Assembly: GCF_000478605.2 (NCBI RefSeq)
Contig: NZ_ASHX02000001.1
Span: forward strand, 3,325,895-3,389,894
DNA: 64,000 nucleotides
Direction of reading: 5' to 3'
From: Streptomyces thermolilacinus SPC6
GTDB taxonomy: Bacteria; Actinomycetota; Actinomycetes; Streptomycetales; Streptomycetaceae
In this document: in pieces, positions 15,745 through 23,327 of the stretch
How the letters are laid out: the number at the start of each line of letters is the position of its first letter
Numbering within the stretch: position 1 is the first letter of the stretch
Translations under genes and position numbers: made by a program
The notes under the pieces: generated by a model
The model's database searches: none
What the model saw: the letters and a program-made list of their open reading frames with translations, nothing else
Told to the model about the DNA's origin: nothing

Positions 15745-17310
15745 GTGAGCACCGAGAACGAGGGCACCGCGGTTCCGTCCGCCCCCGACGCCCCGTCCGC
15801 GTCCGCTCCGGAGGGCACCCCGGCGCACCCCACGGCGTCCACGCCCCCGGCGAGCGAGGCGGGACGGACGCCGCACGAGACGGGACAGACGCCACCCGAG
15901 GCGGCGGGCCAGGACCGGGCCGTACCGCCATCCCCCGCGCCCGCGTCGCCGGAGCCCCCCGCACACTTGGCACACTCCGCGCCCTCCGCACCATCCGCGC
16001 CGAAGGACCCGGCTCCCCCCGCGCCGATGGCACCCCCGCCCCCGGCCGCGCCGCCCGCCTACCCGCCGTACGCCACCCCGGGCGACCCCCACGCCGCACA
16101 CGCCACCCAGGCGTACGCCCACACCCCGGCGGCCGACGGCGGATGGGGCACGCACACCCCGCCGCCCCCGGCACACCCCGCACCGCGCAAGCGCCGCGCG
16201 GGCGGGCTCGTCGCGGCGGCCCTGGTCGGGGCCCTCGCGGCGGGCGGGGTCGGCGGCGGCATCGGCTACTGGGCGGCGGAGCGCAACGACAGCGGGTTCT
16301 CCTCCACCACCGTCTCCGTCGGCGACACGCCCGCCGACTTCAAGCGCGAGCCGGGCACGGTCGCGGCGGTCGCCGCGAAGGCGCTGCCGAGCGTCGTCAC
16401 GATCGAGGCGAAGGCCGGCGGCTCGGAGAGCGAGGGCGGTACGGGCACGGGCTTCGTGTACGACAAGGAAGGCCACATCCTCACCAACAACCACGTGGTC
16501 GCGTCGGCGGCCGACGGCGGTACGGTCACGGCCACGTTCTCGGACGGCAGGAAGTTCGACGCCGAGGTGGTCGGCCGCGCGCAGGGGTACGACGTGGCCG
16601 TACTGAAGCTGCGCAACGCCCCGTCGGGCCTCGCGCCGCTGCCGCTGGGCAACTCCGAGAAGGTGCTCGTGGGCGACTCGACCATCGCGATCGGCGCGCC
16701 CTTCGGCCTGTCGAACACGGTGACGACCGGCATCATCAGCGCCAAGAACCGCCCGGTCGCGTCCAGCGACGGGTCCGGCGGCAAGAACTCGTACATGAGT
16801 GCCCTCCAGACGGACGCGTCGATCAACCCCGGCAACTCCGGCGGCCCCCTGCTGGACGGCCGGGGCGCGGTCATCGGCATCAACTCGGCGATCCAGTCGC
16901 CCGGTTCGGGCGGCATCGGCCAGTCCCAGGCGGGCTCGGTCGGCCTCGGCTTCGCGATTCCGATCAACCAGGCGAAGAACGTCGCCGAGCAGCTCATCAA
17001 GACGGGCCAGCCGGTCTACCCGATGATCGGCGCGACGGTGAACATGTCGGAGGAGGGCGACGGCGCCATGATCGTCGAGGAGGGCACGGGCGGTACGCCG
17101 TCCATCACCCCCGACGGCCCCGCCGCCAAGGCCGGCCTGCGCCCGGGCGACGTGATCACCCGCTTCGGCAACCGCATCATCGACAGCGGCCCGACGCTCA
17201 TCAGCGAGATCTGGACCCACCAGCCCGGCGACACGGTCACCCTGACCTACAAGCGAGGCGGCCAGGAGAAGCAGACCCAGGTGACCCTCGGCGAACGCAA
17301 GGGCGACTGA
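15745..17310 (+). CDS. HtrA/DegP-like membrane-anchored serine protease
   Basis: A 521-aa trypsin-fold protease with GTG start 15745 after GAGGAG. Residues 1-150 are a Pro/Ala-rich cytoplasmic stretch. One membrane helix follows (about 155-175, LVAAALVGALAAGGVGGGIG). The protease domain then carries the full triad: His in NNHVVASA, Asp in GYDVAVLKL and Ser in INPGNSGGPLL. A PDZ domain (about 420-515) closes the protein. It should degrade or hold misfolded proteins outside the membrane. It lies directly upstream of tRNA-Ser(UGA), into which the AICE is inserted. Confidence 0.92.
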   Translation: MSTENEGTAVPSAPDAPSASAPEGTPAHPTASTPPASEAGRTPHETGQTPPEAAGQDRAVPPSPAPASPEPPAHLAHSAPSAPSAPKDPAPPAPMAPPPPAAPPAYPPYATPGDPHAAHATQAYAHTPAADGGWGTHTPPPPAHPAPRKRRAGGLVAAALVGALAAGGVGGGIGYWAAERNDSGFSSTTVSVGDTPADFKREPGTVAAVAAKALPSVVTIEAKAGGSESEGGTGTGFVYDKEGHILTNNHVVASAADGGTVTATFSDGRKFDAEVVGRAQGYDVAVLKLRNAPSGLAPLPLGNSEKVLVGDSTIAIGAPFGLSNTVTTGIISAKNRPVASSDGSGGKNSYMSALQTDASINPGNSGGPLLDGRGAVIGINSAIQSPGSGGIGQSQAGSVGLGFAIPINQAKNVAEQLIKTGQPVYPMIGATVNMSEEGDGAMIVEEGTGGTPSITPDGPAAKAGLRPGDVITRFGNRIIDSGPTLISEIWTHQPGDTVTLTYKRGGQEKQTQVTLGERKGD

Positions 17311-17416
17311 CCCCCGCCCCTCGGCCGGGCGGCGGGCCCCTCTGCCCGGTCTCACCCGCCATCCCGCCTCAGCCGGTAGTCTGTAGCCCGCTCCGCGCAG
17401 GCCGAGGCGGAGCGAG

Positions 17417-17501
17417 GGTGGGTTGCCCGAGCGGCCTAAGGGAACGGTCTTGAAAACCGTCGTGGCGCGAGCCACCGTGGGTTCAAATCCCACACCCACC
17501 G
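17417..17501 (+). tRNA. tRNA-Ser (anticodon UGA)
   Basis: 85 nt with a 7-bp acceptor stem GGTGGGT/ACCCACC and discriminator G. The anticodon loop is CTTGAAA (UGA). It has the long variable arm typical of tRNA-Ser and the T-loop TTCAAAT. No CCA is encoded. The 3' half is attL of the AICE, so part of the present gene was supplied by the element on integration. Confidence 0.96.
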
Positions 17502-17502
17502 C
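17446..17502 (+). repeat. attL: attL of the AICE
   Basis: 57 bp from the anticodon-stem region of tRNA-Ser through position 17502. It matches 27394-27450 at 56 of 57 positions; the difference is C at 17472 versus T at 27420. Confidence 0.95.
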
Positions 17503-17512
17503 GCATGTGAAC

Positions 17513-17543
17513 GGCCCCTGACCACGCCATATGGTCAGGGGCC
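17513..17543 (+). terminator. Terminator after tRNA-Ser, inside the element
   Basis: Perfect 12-bp arms GGCCCCTGACCA/TGGTCAGGGGCC with a 7-nt loop, 11 bp past the tRNA end. It lies inside attL and so is brought in by the element, replacing the original chromosomal terminator now located after attR. Confidence 0.85.
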
Positions 17544-17625
17544 ACGTTCATGGTGAAGCCCTGTGGCTGACTGGTGCTCCCCCCTGCTTACCGGTAGATC
17601 GGGCACGCGTGGGGCATGGCTTGAA

Positions 17626-17799
17626 TCAGCGATCTCGCAGAGCACTCGCGATCTGCGTGCCAGCATCGCGGATCGCCTCGGCCACCTCCAGCAGCCCGCT
17701 TGTCACCGCTGCGAGACCGTAACCGAGTGCATTGCCTTCCCGGTTCTGTACGGCGGCTTCGGATCGCTCATCTGCGATTGTCTCGTTGATCCCGGCCAA
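17626..17799 (-). CDS. Small 57-aa AICE protein of unknown function
   Basis: A leftward small gene starting with TTG at 17799, preceded at 5 nt by a clear ribosome-binding site (TAAGGAGTCAGC). The product begins (M)AGINETIADERSEAAVQ, continues as a helical sequence with the hydrophobic segment LGYGLAAVTSGLLEVA, and ends ASALRDR. There are no Cys residues and no signal peptide. The mix of polar and Ala/Leu positions suggests an amphipathic helical hairpin. It stands alone at the left end of the AICE, pointing toward the tRNA. I do not recognise a family. The start site and even composition support it as real. Confidence 0.6.
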   Translation of the reverse strand: MAGINETIADERSEAAVQNREGNALGYGLAAVTSGLLEVAEAIRDAGTQIASALRDR

Positions 17800-18383
17800 G
17801 CTGACTCCTTAGTCACGCGATGTGAGCTGGAGCTACCTACCTCGCGGTGGACACGTTCATTCTTCCGCTGCCGTGAATGGCTCGTTCCCATCACATCGGT
17901 CCGATGTACTGCCGGGCCTCGCCCACCACTTACCTCAGCTTCCATCCCGTCCGCCGTCGGCCCACACACCGTGGAGCGGGCGCGGTGCCGGGCGTCCAGG
18001 TGGAGCGCGCCACTGTACGAACGACCTGGACGCCCGGTGCCGTGTCTGCTCGGCTCTGCCTGGGTCGTCGGTGGACGGGATGGAAGCTCCCCACGCACGC
18101 CCCCACGAACCCGCAGCCGCAAGCGGCGCCCCCGCCATCCCGGGGCCGGCCGGTTCCCCGCCGGAGGCATCAGGTTCTGACCGCGACCCGCGACATGCGG
18201 TGCTCGACTCATGGCCACCGGCCCTGTCCACACGTGGGCGCGCGTCGGCGCAGCGCGGGCGGAGCGGGCCGGAGGCAGGAGCGGCGCCCGGCGCGGAGCC
18301 GGGAGCGCGCCCGGCGGAGCGGAGCGCAGCCGGGTGCCTTGATGAGGTAGAGAAACCTGTAACAGGTCTCCGCTGGTCCTCGG
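17800..18383. other. AICE left-end noncoding region with inverted repeat
   Basis: About 580 bp without a convincing gene. It holds a 14-bp inverted repeat (17988-18001 and 18024-18037, ACCTGGACGCCCGG and its complement) around 22 nt. A GC-rich run of GGAGCGGG-like words follows at 18249-18335, and then a compact palindrome ACCTGT-A-ACAGGT (18355-18367) just past the HAD gene stop. An origin of transfer or regulatory function is possible. Confidence 0.45.
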
Positions 18384-19076
18384 CTACGCCGTGGTGAGTG
18401 CGTCGGCGATGGCGTGCATGTCGTCCGTGATGGCGTCGGCTTGCGCCTCCGCGAAAAGGTCGGCCTTGTGGGGCTTGTTGGCGTAGCCGATGGCGGTCGT
18501 CCCGGTTGCGTGGGCGGCCTGGATGTCTGTGAGCGAGTCACCGATCAGGGTGCAGTTCGTGACGTCCATGTGCATCTGCTCGGCCGCTGTGATGAGCGGG
18601 AACGGGTTGGGCTTCATCAGGTGGGGCTGCCCGGTGGGTCGGCCGATGATCCGTGCGACGTACTCCTCTAGCCCGTGTGCCTCCAAGAAGCGCTGAACGC
18701 ACTCGGCGGAGTTGTTGCTCACCACCGCCACCGCCCGCCCCGAAGAATTCACCGCCCGGAGCGCTTCCGCCGCTCCCGGCGTCGGCGGGCCCGCCACCGC
18801 GACGGCTTCCACCTCCGCCGCCGTCAAAGCCGCCTCCACCTCCTGGCCCAACCCGGCGTCGGCCTCGTGCGCGATGCGCAGAACCTCGATCGGGTCGTCC
18901 GTCTCGGCGGCCTTCGCGCCCGCGGCTGCGTCCTTGGAGGCCAGTAGCGTGGCGAGCTGCTTGGCGACTTCCGAAGCAGGGAGCCCGGCGAACACGTCAC
19001 ACACGGGTCCGTCGAAGTCAAAGAAGACCACGCCCGCGTTGGCCAGGATCTCAGGGAGTCGGTCATCGTGCGTCAA
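18384..19076 (-). CDS. HAD-family hydrolase on the AICE
   Basis: A 230-aa phosphatase-type HAD protein. TTG 19076 is chosen because GGAAGGGA precedes it; the start lies inside the end of the GntR gene (14-nt overlap), implying coupled expression. The four HAD motifs are present: DFDGPVCDVF (nucleophile Asp20 and acid Asp22), VVSNNS (Ser120), the Lys of KPNPFPL (Lys155) and GDSLTD (Asp180, Asp184). The helical cap sits between motifs I and II. The substrate is unknown. In comparable elements the regulator-linked slot may hold a Nudix-type protein such as pSAM2 Pif; this HAD could be a functional counterpart (inference). Confidence 0.8.
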   Translation of the reverse strand: MTHDDRLPEILANAGVVFFDFDGPVCDVFAGLPASEVAKQLATLLASKDAAAGAKAAETDDPIEVLRIAHEADAGLGQEVEAALTAAEVEAVAVAGPPTPGAAEALRAVNSSGRAVAVVSNNSAECVQRFLEAHGLEEYVARIIGRPTGQPHLMKPNPFPLITAAEQMHMDVTNCTLIGDSLTDIQAAHATGTTAIGYANKPHKADLFAEAQADAITDDMHAIADALTTA

Positions 19077-19929
19077 GGTCGAAGTCCCTTCCGATCGTCT
19101 CCCAGACGCTGTTGAACCACATGCCTGCCTGCTGGACCTGCTGGGCCCCACTGGACGACTCGCCATCGTTGATCGAGTGGTGGAAGAGCGTCGCGTCCTT
19201 GCCCACGAGGTCGTAGATCTCGATCGTCTCGCCTTGGGCGACGACCTTGTTGGGACGGATCGGGTAGTAGCCGAAGAACGCATCCTCGCCGTTGATCACG
19301 TACAGCTTGAAGAACTGCGTGCCGCTGTGGACGCGGACGTTGATCCGGGTCTCGGCAACCAGCCCCAGGTGCTCCAACTCGGTGATCGCATCCCGGATGC
19401 TGCGGGTGTAGCCGACCATGATGTCGTGCATGCGGTCTCGCAGCCGCTTGTCATCCGCCCCGTCCGCCATCCGTACCGGGGCGGCCTGCGGTACCGACAT
19501 GTCCGGGACGAGTATCCGCATGGTGATGCTCGACGGGGTCAGCCTGCCGATGCGGATCTTGTCGAGTGGCTCTTGCAGTGCACCGTGCAGGGTCTCGCTG
19601 GAGAATCCCGCGAAGTCGATGGTGACGTGATCCTTCGCGAAAGCCTGCTCGACGTAGGGCCGTAGCCCCGCCGGCCTCTCCGTCCGGTTGCGGACGTAGA
19701 CCCCGCTTCCCTTGCGGGAGACCACGAGTCCCTCATCTTCGAGATCCCGCAACGCGCGCTGGATCGTTGCCCGCGCGAAGCCGTACAGCTCCGTCAGCTC
19801 CTTTTGGGACGGAAGCTTCTCACCGGGGGCCAGCCGACGGGTCCGGATGGCGGCTCCAAGACTGCTGGCCACCTGCTCGTAGGGCGCTCGGTCGTCGTCT
19901 GGGTCGAGGGGCTCGGGGACAAAGGTCAT
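19063..19929 (-). CDS. GntR-family regulator of the AICE
   Basis: A 288-aa transcription factor. The N-terminal winged helix (about residues 15-80) contains PYEQVASSLGAAIRTRRL, GEKLPSQKELTELYGFARATIQRAL and the wing GLVVSRKGSGVYV. The C-terminal 200 residues form an effector-type domain that I cannot assign to FCD or UTRA with confidence. Codon choice is less GC-extreme than in chromosomal neighbours. It is divergent from the rightward transfer operon; the intergenic palindromes at 19977-20046 are the likely operators. Its role is probably like KorSA, repressing replication and transfer genes (inference from position). Confidence 0.82.
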   Translation of the reverse strand: MTFVPEPLDPDDDRAPYEQVASSLGAAIRTRRLAPGEKLPSQKELTELYGFARATIQRALRDLEDEGLVVSRKGSGVYVRNRTERPAGLRPYVEQAFAKDHVTIDFAGFSSETLHGALQEPLDKIRIGRLTPSSITMRILVPDMSVPQAAPVRMADGADDKRLRDRMHDIMVGYTRSIRDAITELEHLGLVAETRINVRVHSGTQFFKLYVINGEDAFFGYYPIRPNKVVAQGETIEIYDLVGKDATLFHHSINDGESSSGAQQVQQAGMWFNSVWETIGRDFDLDAR

Positions 19930-19976
19930 GAGGTTGATGGTAGGCGAGTCGCCTCAAGCAAGACAGCCAAGGCAGT

Positions 19977-20046
19977 CATGTTGTTGACATGGCTAGCCAT
20001 CTCCTTTAGCTTCGAGATGTGACCAACAGGGATAGCCAAGTTGGTC
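19977..20046. promoter_or_regulatory. Operator/promoter cluster for the AICE divergent promoters
   Basis: Contains a perfect 12-bp palindrome ATGGCTAGCCAT (19989-20000), a CATGT-5-ACATG repeat (19977-19991) and a GACCAAC-12-GTTGGTC repeat (20021-20046). A TTGACA -35 (19984-19989) lies 17 bp before TAGCTT, a weak -10, directed rightward. The elements overlap the promoter, as expected for repression by the divergent GntR protein. Confidence 0.55.
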
Positions 20047-20081
20047 ATCTAGGGCCTTCCTGCCATCTCGAAGGAGCAAGC

Positions 20082-20411
20082 ATGCCGTCGTTCAAGATCG
20101 ATCTTTCGACTGCCGTGGTGTTCGTGGCGACCGCGCCGACGCCGAAGCTGGTGAACAAGCAGACGGGTGAGGTGGCGATGGACCGGGAAACCGGTGCTCC
20201 GCTGGCGACCGTGGGTCTGCTGATCTCCGACGAGGGCGAGGGGAACCTGTACCAGGTGACCGTCCCGCAGACGGGTGTGCCGGAGAACCTGACGCCGGGC
20301 ATGCCGGTGTCGGTGGTCGGGCTGAAGGCGCGGGACTGGGAGAACACGTTCAACGGGCAGACGCGGCACGGGATCTCGTTCCGCGCCGTCGCCATCACGC
20401 CGGGGGCGTGA
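20082..20411 (+). CDS. Conserved AICE protein, first gene of transfer operon
   Basis: A 109-aa soluble protein with ATG 20082 after AAGGAG. It is mostly beta-strand-like (MPSFKIDLSTAVVFVATA, then a polar turn, YQVTVPQTGVP and VSVVGLKARDWE), ending GISFRAVAITPGA. I recall similar proteins preceding the TraSA gene in many AICEs but know no proven function. The compact beta pattern could fit an OB-like or accessory DNA-binding fold; this is speculation. Its stop overlaps the traSA start by 4 nt (GTGA), showing translational coupling with the translocase. Confidence 0.7.
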   Translation: MPSFKIDLSTAVVFVATAPTPKLVNKQTGEVAMDRETGAPLATVGLLISDEGEGNLYQVTVPQTGVPENLTPGMPVSVVGLKARDWENTFNGQTRHGISFRAVAITPGA

Positions 20412-21769
20412 TCATGTCGGACCTCGTCACTGCTCTGGAGGTGACCGGCGCGTTAGGCGCCGCTGGTGGCCTCGGATACGCGAAGGCTCGTGCGCCGCGT
20501 GTGTTCTGGTCGCTGGTGGGCCTGCCGGTCGCCAGGGTGCGGTTCATGGTCACGTACCGGGCGACGATGGACGTGTGCGGTCTGACGGTTCAGCCGTCCC
20601 GGCTCCGCGCGTTCATGGTCCGCAACGTGGCCCGCCGCCCGGACGTCCAGCCGGTCCCGCCCCAGGTGCGGCGGGTGCGTGGCTCGTCCACCGGCATGAA
20701 TGTGACCCTGCGTCTCCCGGCTGGTCTTGAGCCCGCCGACGTGGCTGCCGCCTCGGAGCGGCTGCGGCACGCCTGGGGTGTCCACTCCGTGCACGTCATC
20801 GAGACGAAGCCCGGTTTCATCGAACTGCGGATGACCGGCTATGACGTGCTGCGGCGGGTGAGGATGCCGCGCCGACTGCCCCGTGGCCTCGCGGCCGGGC
20901 CGCTGGTGGTTCCCGTGGCGCTGCGGGAGGACGGCACGGCGTTCGTACGGGACTACCGCAAGATCCCGCACGCGCTGACGCTGGGCGCGAACCAGTCCGG
21001 CAAGTCGATGTACCAGCGCAACCTGATAGCCGGGCTGGCGAAGCTGCCCGTGGGTCTGGTCGGGATCGACTGCAAGCGCGGGGTCGAACAGCGCGGTTAC
21101 GCGCCCCGGCTCTCCGCGTTCGCCGTCACCCCCGATGAGGCGTCGGGCCTGCTGGATGCCCTGGTGGGCGAGATGGAAGACCGCTTCGACCTGCTGAGCG
21201 AGTACGGCGTTGCCGACCTGTGGGACCTTCCCGCTCGGGTGCGCCCGGTGCCGCTGGTCGTGCTCGTGGACGAGGTCGCGGAGCTGTTCCTCACGGCGGT
21301 GAAGAAGGACGAGGAACGGCGGGACCGGATGGTCATGCAGATGATCCGCCTCGCGCAGATGGCCCGCGCGGTCGGCATCTACCTGGAGGTGTGCGGCCAG
21401 CGGTTCGGCTCCGAACTCGGCAAGGGCGCCACCATGCTCCGCGCCCAGCTCACCGGCCGCACAGTGCACCGCGTCAACGACAAGCAGACCGCCGAGATGG
21501 GCTTGGGCGACATCGCCCCGGACGCCGTCTTCGCCGTCACGACGATCCCGCCGGACCGCCCCGGCGTCGCGGTGGCCGGTGACTCCTCCGGCCGCTGGTC
21601 CCGCATCCGTACCCCTGCGATGACGCCGACCGAAGCCGTCGCCGTCTGCCGCCAGTACGCGCACCTGACCCCGCACATTCCGGCCCTTGAGCCGTTCCGG
21701 CCGGTCATCCCCGCCGAGCCCGCTCAGGTCATGGCGCCGCTGGTCAAGCCCATGCCGGTCACCGAGTAG
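20408..21769 (+). CDS. traSA: TraSA/TraB-type FtsK/SpoIIIE DNA translocase
   Basis: A 453-aa conjugation motor. One hydrophobic segment lies near the N-terminus (about residues 12-45). The FtsK-like ATPase domain follows, with Walker A GANQSGKS (193-200) and Walker B VPLVVLVDEVAEL (281-293). AQMARAVGIYLEVCGQRFGSELGKGAT is the expected hexamer-interface region, but I cannot quote a separate DNA-recognition winged helix with certainty. In this class a hexameric motor moves double-stranded DNA into the recipient after binding short repeats at clt. GTG 20408 overlaps the upstream stop; ATG 20414 is an alternative. Confidence 0.92.
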   Translation: MIMSDLVTALEVTGALGAAGGLGYAKARAPRVFWSLVGLPVARVRFMVTYRATMDVCGLTVQPSRLRAFMVRNVARRPDVQPVPPQVRRVRGSSTGMNVTLRLPAGLEPADVAAASERLRHAWGVHSVHVIETKPGFIELRMTGYDVLRRVRMPRRLPRGLAAGPLVVPVALREDGTAFVRDYRKIPHALTLGANQSGKSMYQRNLIAGLAKLPVGLVGIDCKRGVEQRGYAPRLSAFAVTPDEASGLLDALVGEMEDRFDLLSEYGVADLWDLPARVRPVPLVVLVDEVAELFLTAVKKDEERRDRMVMQMIRLAQMARAVGIYLEVCGQRFGSELGKGATMLRAQLTGRTVHRVNDKQTAEMGLGDIAPDAVFAVTTIPPDRPGVAVAGDSSGRWSRIRTPAMTPTEAVAVCRQYAHLTPHIPALEPFRPVIPAEPAQVMAPLVKPMPVTE

Positions 21770-21851
21770 TTCCCCGTCCTCCACGGTCGGTGCGACCGCA
21801 TCCCGCGCCAGGTCCCTACCCCGCCCATGCCCGAAACCGGAAGGAACCGCC

Positions 21852-22046
21852 ATGGCCACCACGAAGAAGCCCCCGGCACCGCGCCGCCGCCCGCCCAAGA
21901 AGCCCGCCCCGGTCCCGCCGCCCTGTGGCACGTGCGCGGGGACGGGGGAGACCACGACGGCTGTCCGGGTCGGTCGTAAGCGGCGGGACATCGGCGCCAT
22001 CCAGTCCGCGTTGTGCCCGGACTGCTTCGGCACCGGCACCGCCTGA
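21852..22046 (+). CDS. Small zinc-knuckle protein
   Basis: A 64-aa basic protein with ATG 21852 after GGAAGGAACC. A Lys/Pro-rich N-terminus is followed by two CxxC knuckles (CGTCAGTG and CPDCFGTG), the paired CxxCxGxG pattern of DnaJ-type zinc centres. It probably binds one zinc ion. Similar small zinc proteins recur in AICE operons, and another is encoded at 24223. Function unknown. Confidence 0.7.
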   Translation: MATTKKPPAPRRRPPKKPAPVPPPCGTCAGTGETTTAVRVGRKRRDIGAIQSALCPDCFGTGTA

Positions 22047-22064
22047 CCAGAAAGGAAGTCCCCC

Positions 22065-22778
22065 GTGCTCCGCTCCCTTCGCGTGGACGCCGTGCTGGTG
22101 CAAGCCGTGATCGCTGGTGCGCTGTCCTTCGCGCACCTGCACGACCTGGCCGAAGCCGCCGGGCAGGACGGGTGGAAGGCGTGGGCCTACCCGGTCAGTG
22201 TCGATCTGCTGTTGGTGGCGGCCTGGCGCCGGATGCGCAAGCAGGGGGACAACCGCGCCGCCTGGGTGTGGTTCGTCATCGCCCTCACGGCCTCCCTCGG
22301 TGCGAACGTCGCCACCGCCGGACTGCTCGACCTGAACGACGTACCCGCCTGGCTGCGCATCCTCGTCGCCGGGTGGCCCGCGCTCGCCTTCCTCGGCGGC
22401 ACCCTCCTCGTCCACGCACCCAAGCCCACCGAGGACGAACCGACCACACCCCCGGCACCGGTCACTGAACCGGACCGCCTTGCTCCGACGTCGGCCCCAG
22501 AGCCGATCACCCTCGAACGGAGCCCCGACCCGGAACCGGAGCCGGAGCCGGTCGCGGTCGAACACGCCCCGGACCCCGTACCGGAACTGCCCGCACCCGC
22601 ACCCGCACCTGCTCCTGCGGCTGCCGTGCCGGTACCGCCCGCGCTCCTCGACCACGCCCGCAAGGTCGCCGACGCCCACCGCACACGGACCGGGACGCCG
22701 ATCGACCCGGACACGCTGCGCGCCCGCCTCGGCGTCCCCGCACCGCTGGCCGACTCCATCGCCGCCCAACTCGCCTGA
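22065..22778 (+). CDS. SpdB-like membrane transfer protein (DUF2637)
   Basis: A 237-aa protein starting with GTG 22065. The first 125 residues have four hydrophobic segments (near 8-25, 40-55, 65-88 and 95-115), matching DUF2637/SpdB plasmid-spread proteins. A Pro/Glu/Ala-rich linker of about 75 residues leads to a C-terminal globular part with a helix-turn-helix-like DPDTLRARLGVPAPLADSI. Spd proteins assist intramycelial spread of the element and cooperate with the TraB/TraSA motor. The C-terminal part could contact DNA (inference). Confidence 0.82.
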   Translation: MLRSLRVDAVLVQAVIAGALSFAHLHDLAEAAGQDGWKAWAYPVSVDLLLVAAWRRMRKQGDNRAAWVWFVIALTASLGANVATAGLLDLNDVPAWLRILVAGWPALAFLGGTLLVHAPKPTEDEPTTPPAPVTEPDRLAPTSAPEPITLERSPDPEPEPEPVAVEHAPDPVPELPAPAPAPAPAAAVPVPPALLDHARKVADAHRTRTGTPIDPDTLRARLGVPAPLADSIAAQLA

Positions 22779-22797
22779 CCAGAAAGGAGGCACCCCC

Positions 22798-22986
22798 ATG
22801 GCGCGTCCCAACCGCTTCTACGACGTGATCCGTATCGGCCCGGTCCAGGTCGGCAGCCACTACGACGGCCGTGGCCGGACCAAGCACACCGCCGTGTGCA
22901 CGGCCCCCGGCTGCGACTTCTCCGCCGACTACCACCACCGCCCCGCCGCCGAACTCGCCGCCCGCACCCACCGCTGCAACGCCTGA
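22798..22986 (+). CDS. Mobile element transfer protein, 62 aa
   Basis: A small protein with ATG 22798 after AAAGGAGG. The sequence includes RFYDVIRIGPVQVG, then CTAPGCDFSADYHH and a final THRC, giving C-x4-C and H/H/C positions that could bind zinc. It matches the short transfer/spread proteins found between spdB and spdD genes of AICEs as I remember them. No membrane segment. Confidence 0.7.
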   Translation: MARPNRFYDVIRIGPVQVGSHYDGRGRTKHTAVCTAPGCDFSADYHHRPAAELAARTHRCNA

Positions 22987-23001
22987 GAGGAGACACCCCT
23001 C

Positions 23002-23322
23002 GTGTTCACCCCGAAGTACCCGCCGCCCGACACCGCCACCGCCCCGCCCATGACGCCGCAGCCCCTCAGCGACACGGCCCCGGTCGTCCCGGCCCCGGTC
23101 CCCGCCCCGGTGCCGCAGACCCGCGCCGCCGCGTCCCGGACCACCGTCCAGCTCACGCCCGGCACGGTCGTGGGCGTTGCCGCCGGGGGAACCGCGGTTG
23201 TCCTCGTGGTCGGCGCGGTCCTGGTCTCCATGCTCCTGGCCGTCGCCGTCACCGCCGCGTCGGTCGCCGTCTGCGCCGTGGTCCTGCGCACCCTGCTCGC
23301 CCAGTCCGGCAAGGAGCGCTGA
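23002..23322 (+). CDS. SpdD-like small membrane protein
   Basis: A 106-aa protein with GTG 23002 after GAGAGGAGA. The N-terminal 55 residues are Pro/Thr-rich. Two strongly hydrophobic stretches (about 56-75 and 77-98, TVVGVAAGGTAVVLVVGAVL and MLLAVAVTAASVAVCAVVL) are followed by a basic tail. The layout fits the Spd spread proteins of pSAM2-like elements, which act at the membrane during intramycelial transfer. Confidence 0.72.
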   Translation: MFTPKYPPPDTATAPPMTPQPLSDTAPVVPAPVPAPVPQTRAAASRTTVQLTPGTVVGVAAGGTAVVLVVGAVLVSMLLAVAVTAASVAVCAVVLRTLLAQSGKER

Positions 23323-23327
23323 GCGGC

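Noticed and set aside
17703..18233. 176-codon minus-strand frame at the AICE left end
   Set aside because: Arg/Ser/Pro-rich with no ribosome-binding site, and it overlaps the better-supported 57-aa gene in another frame.
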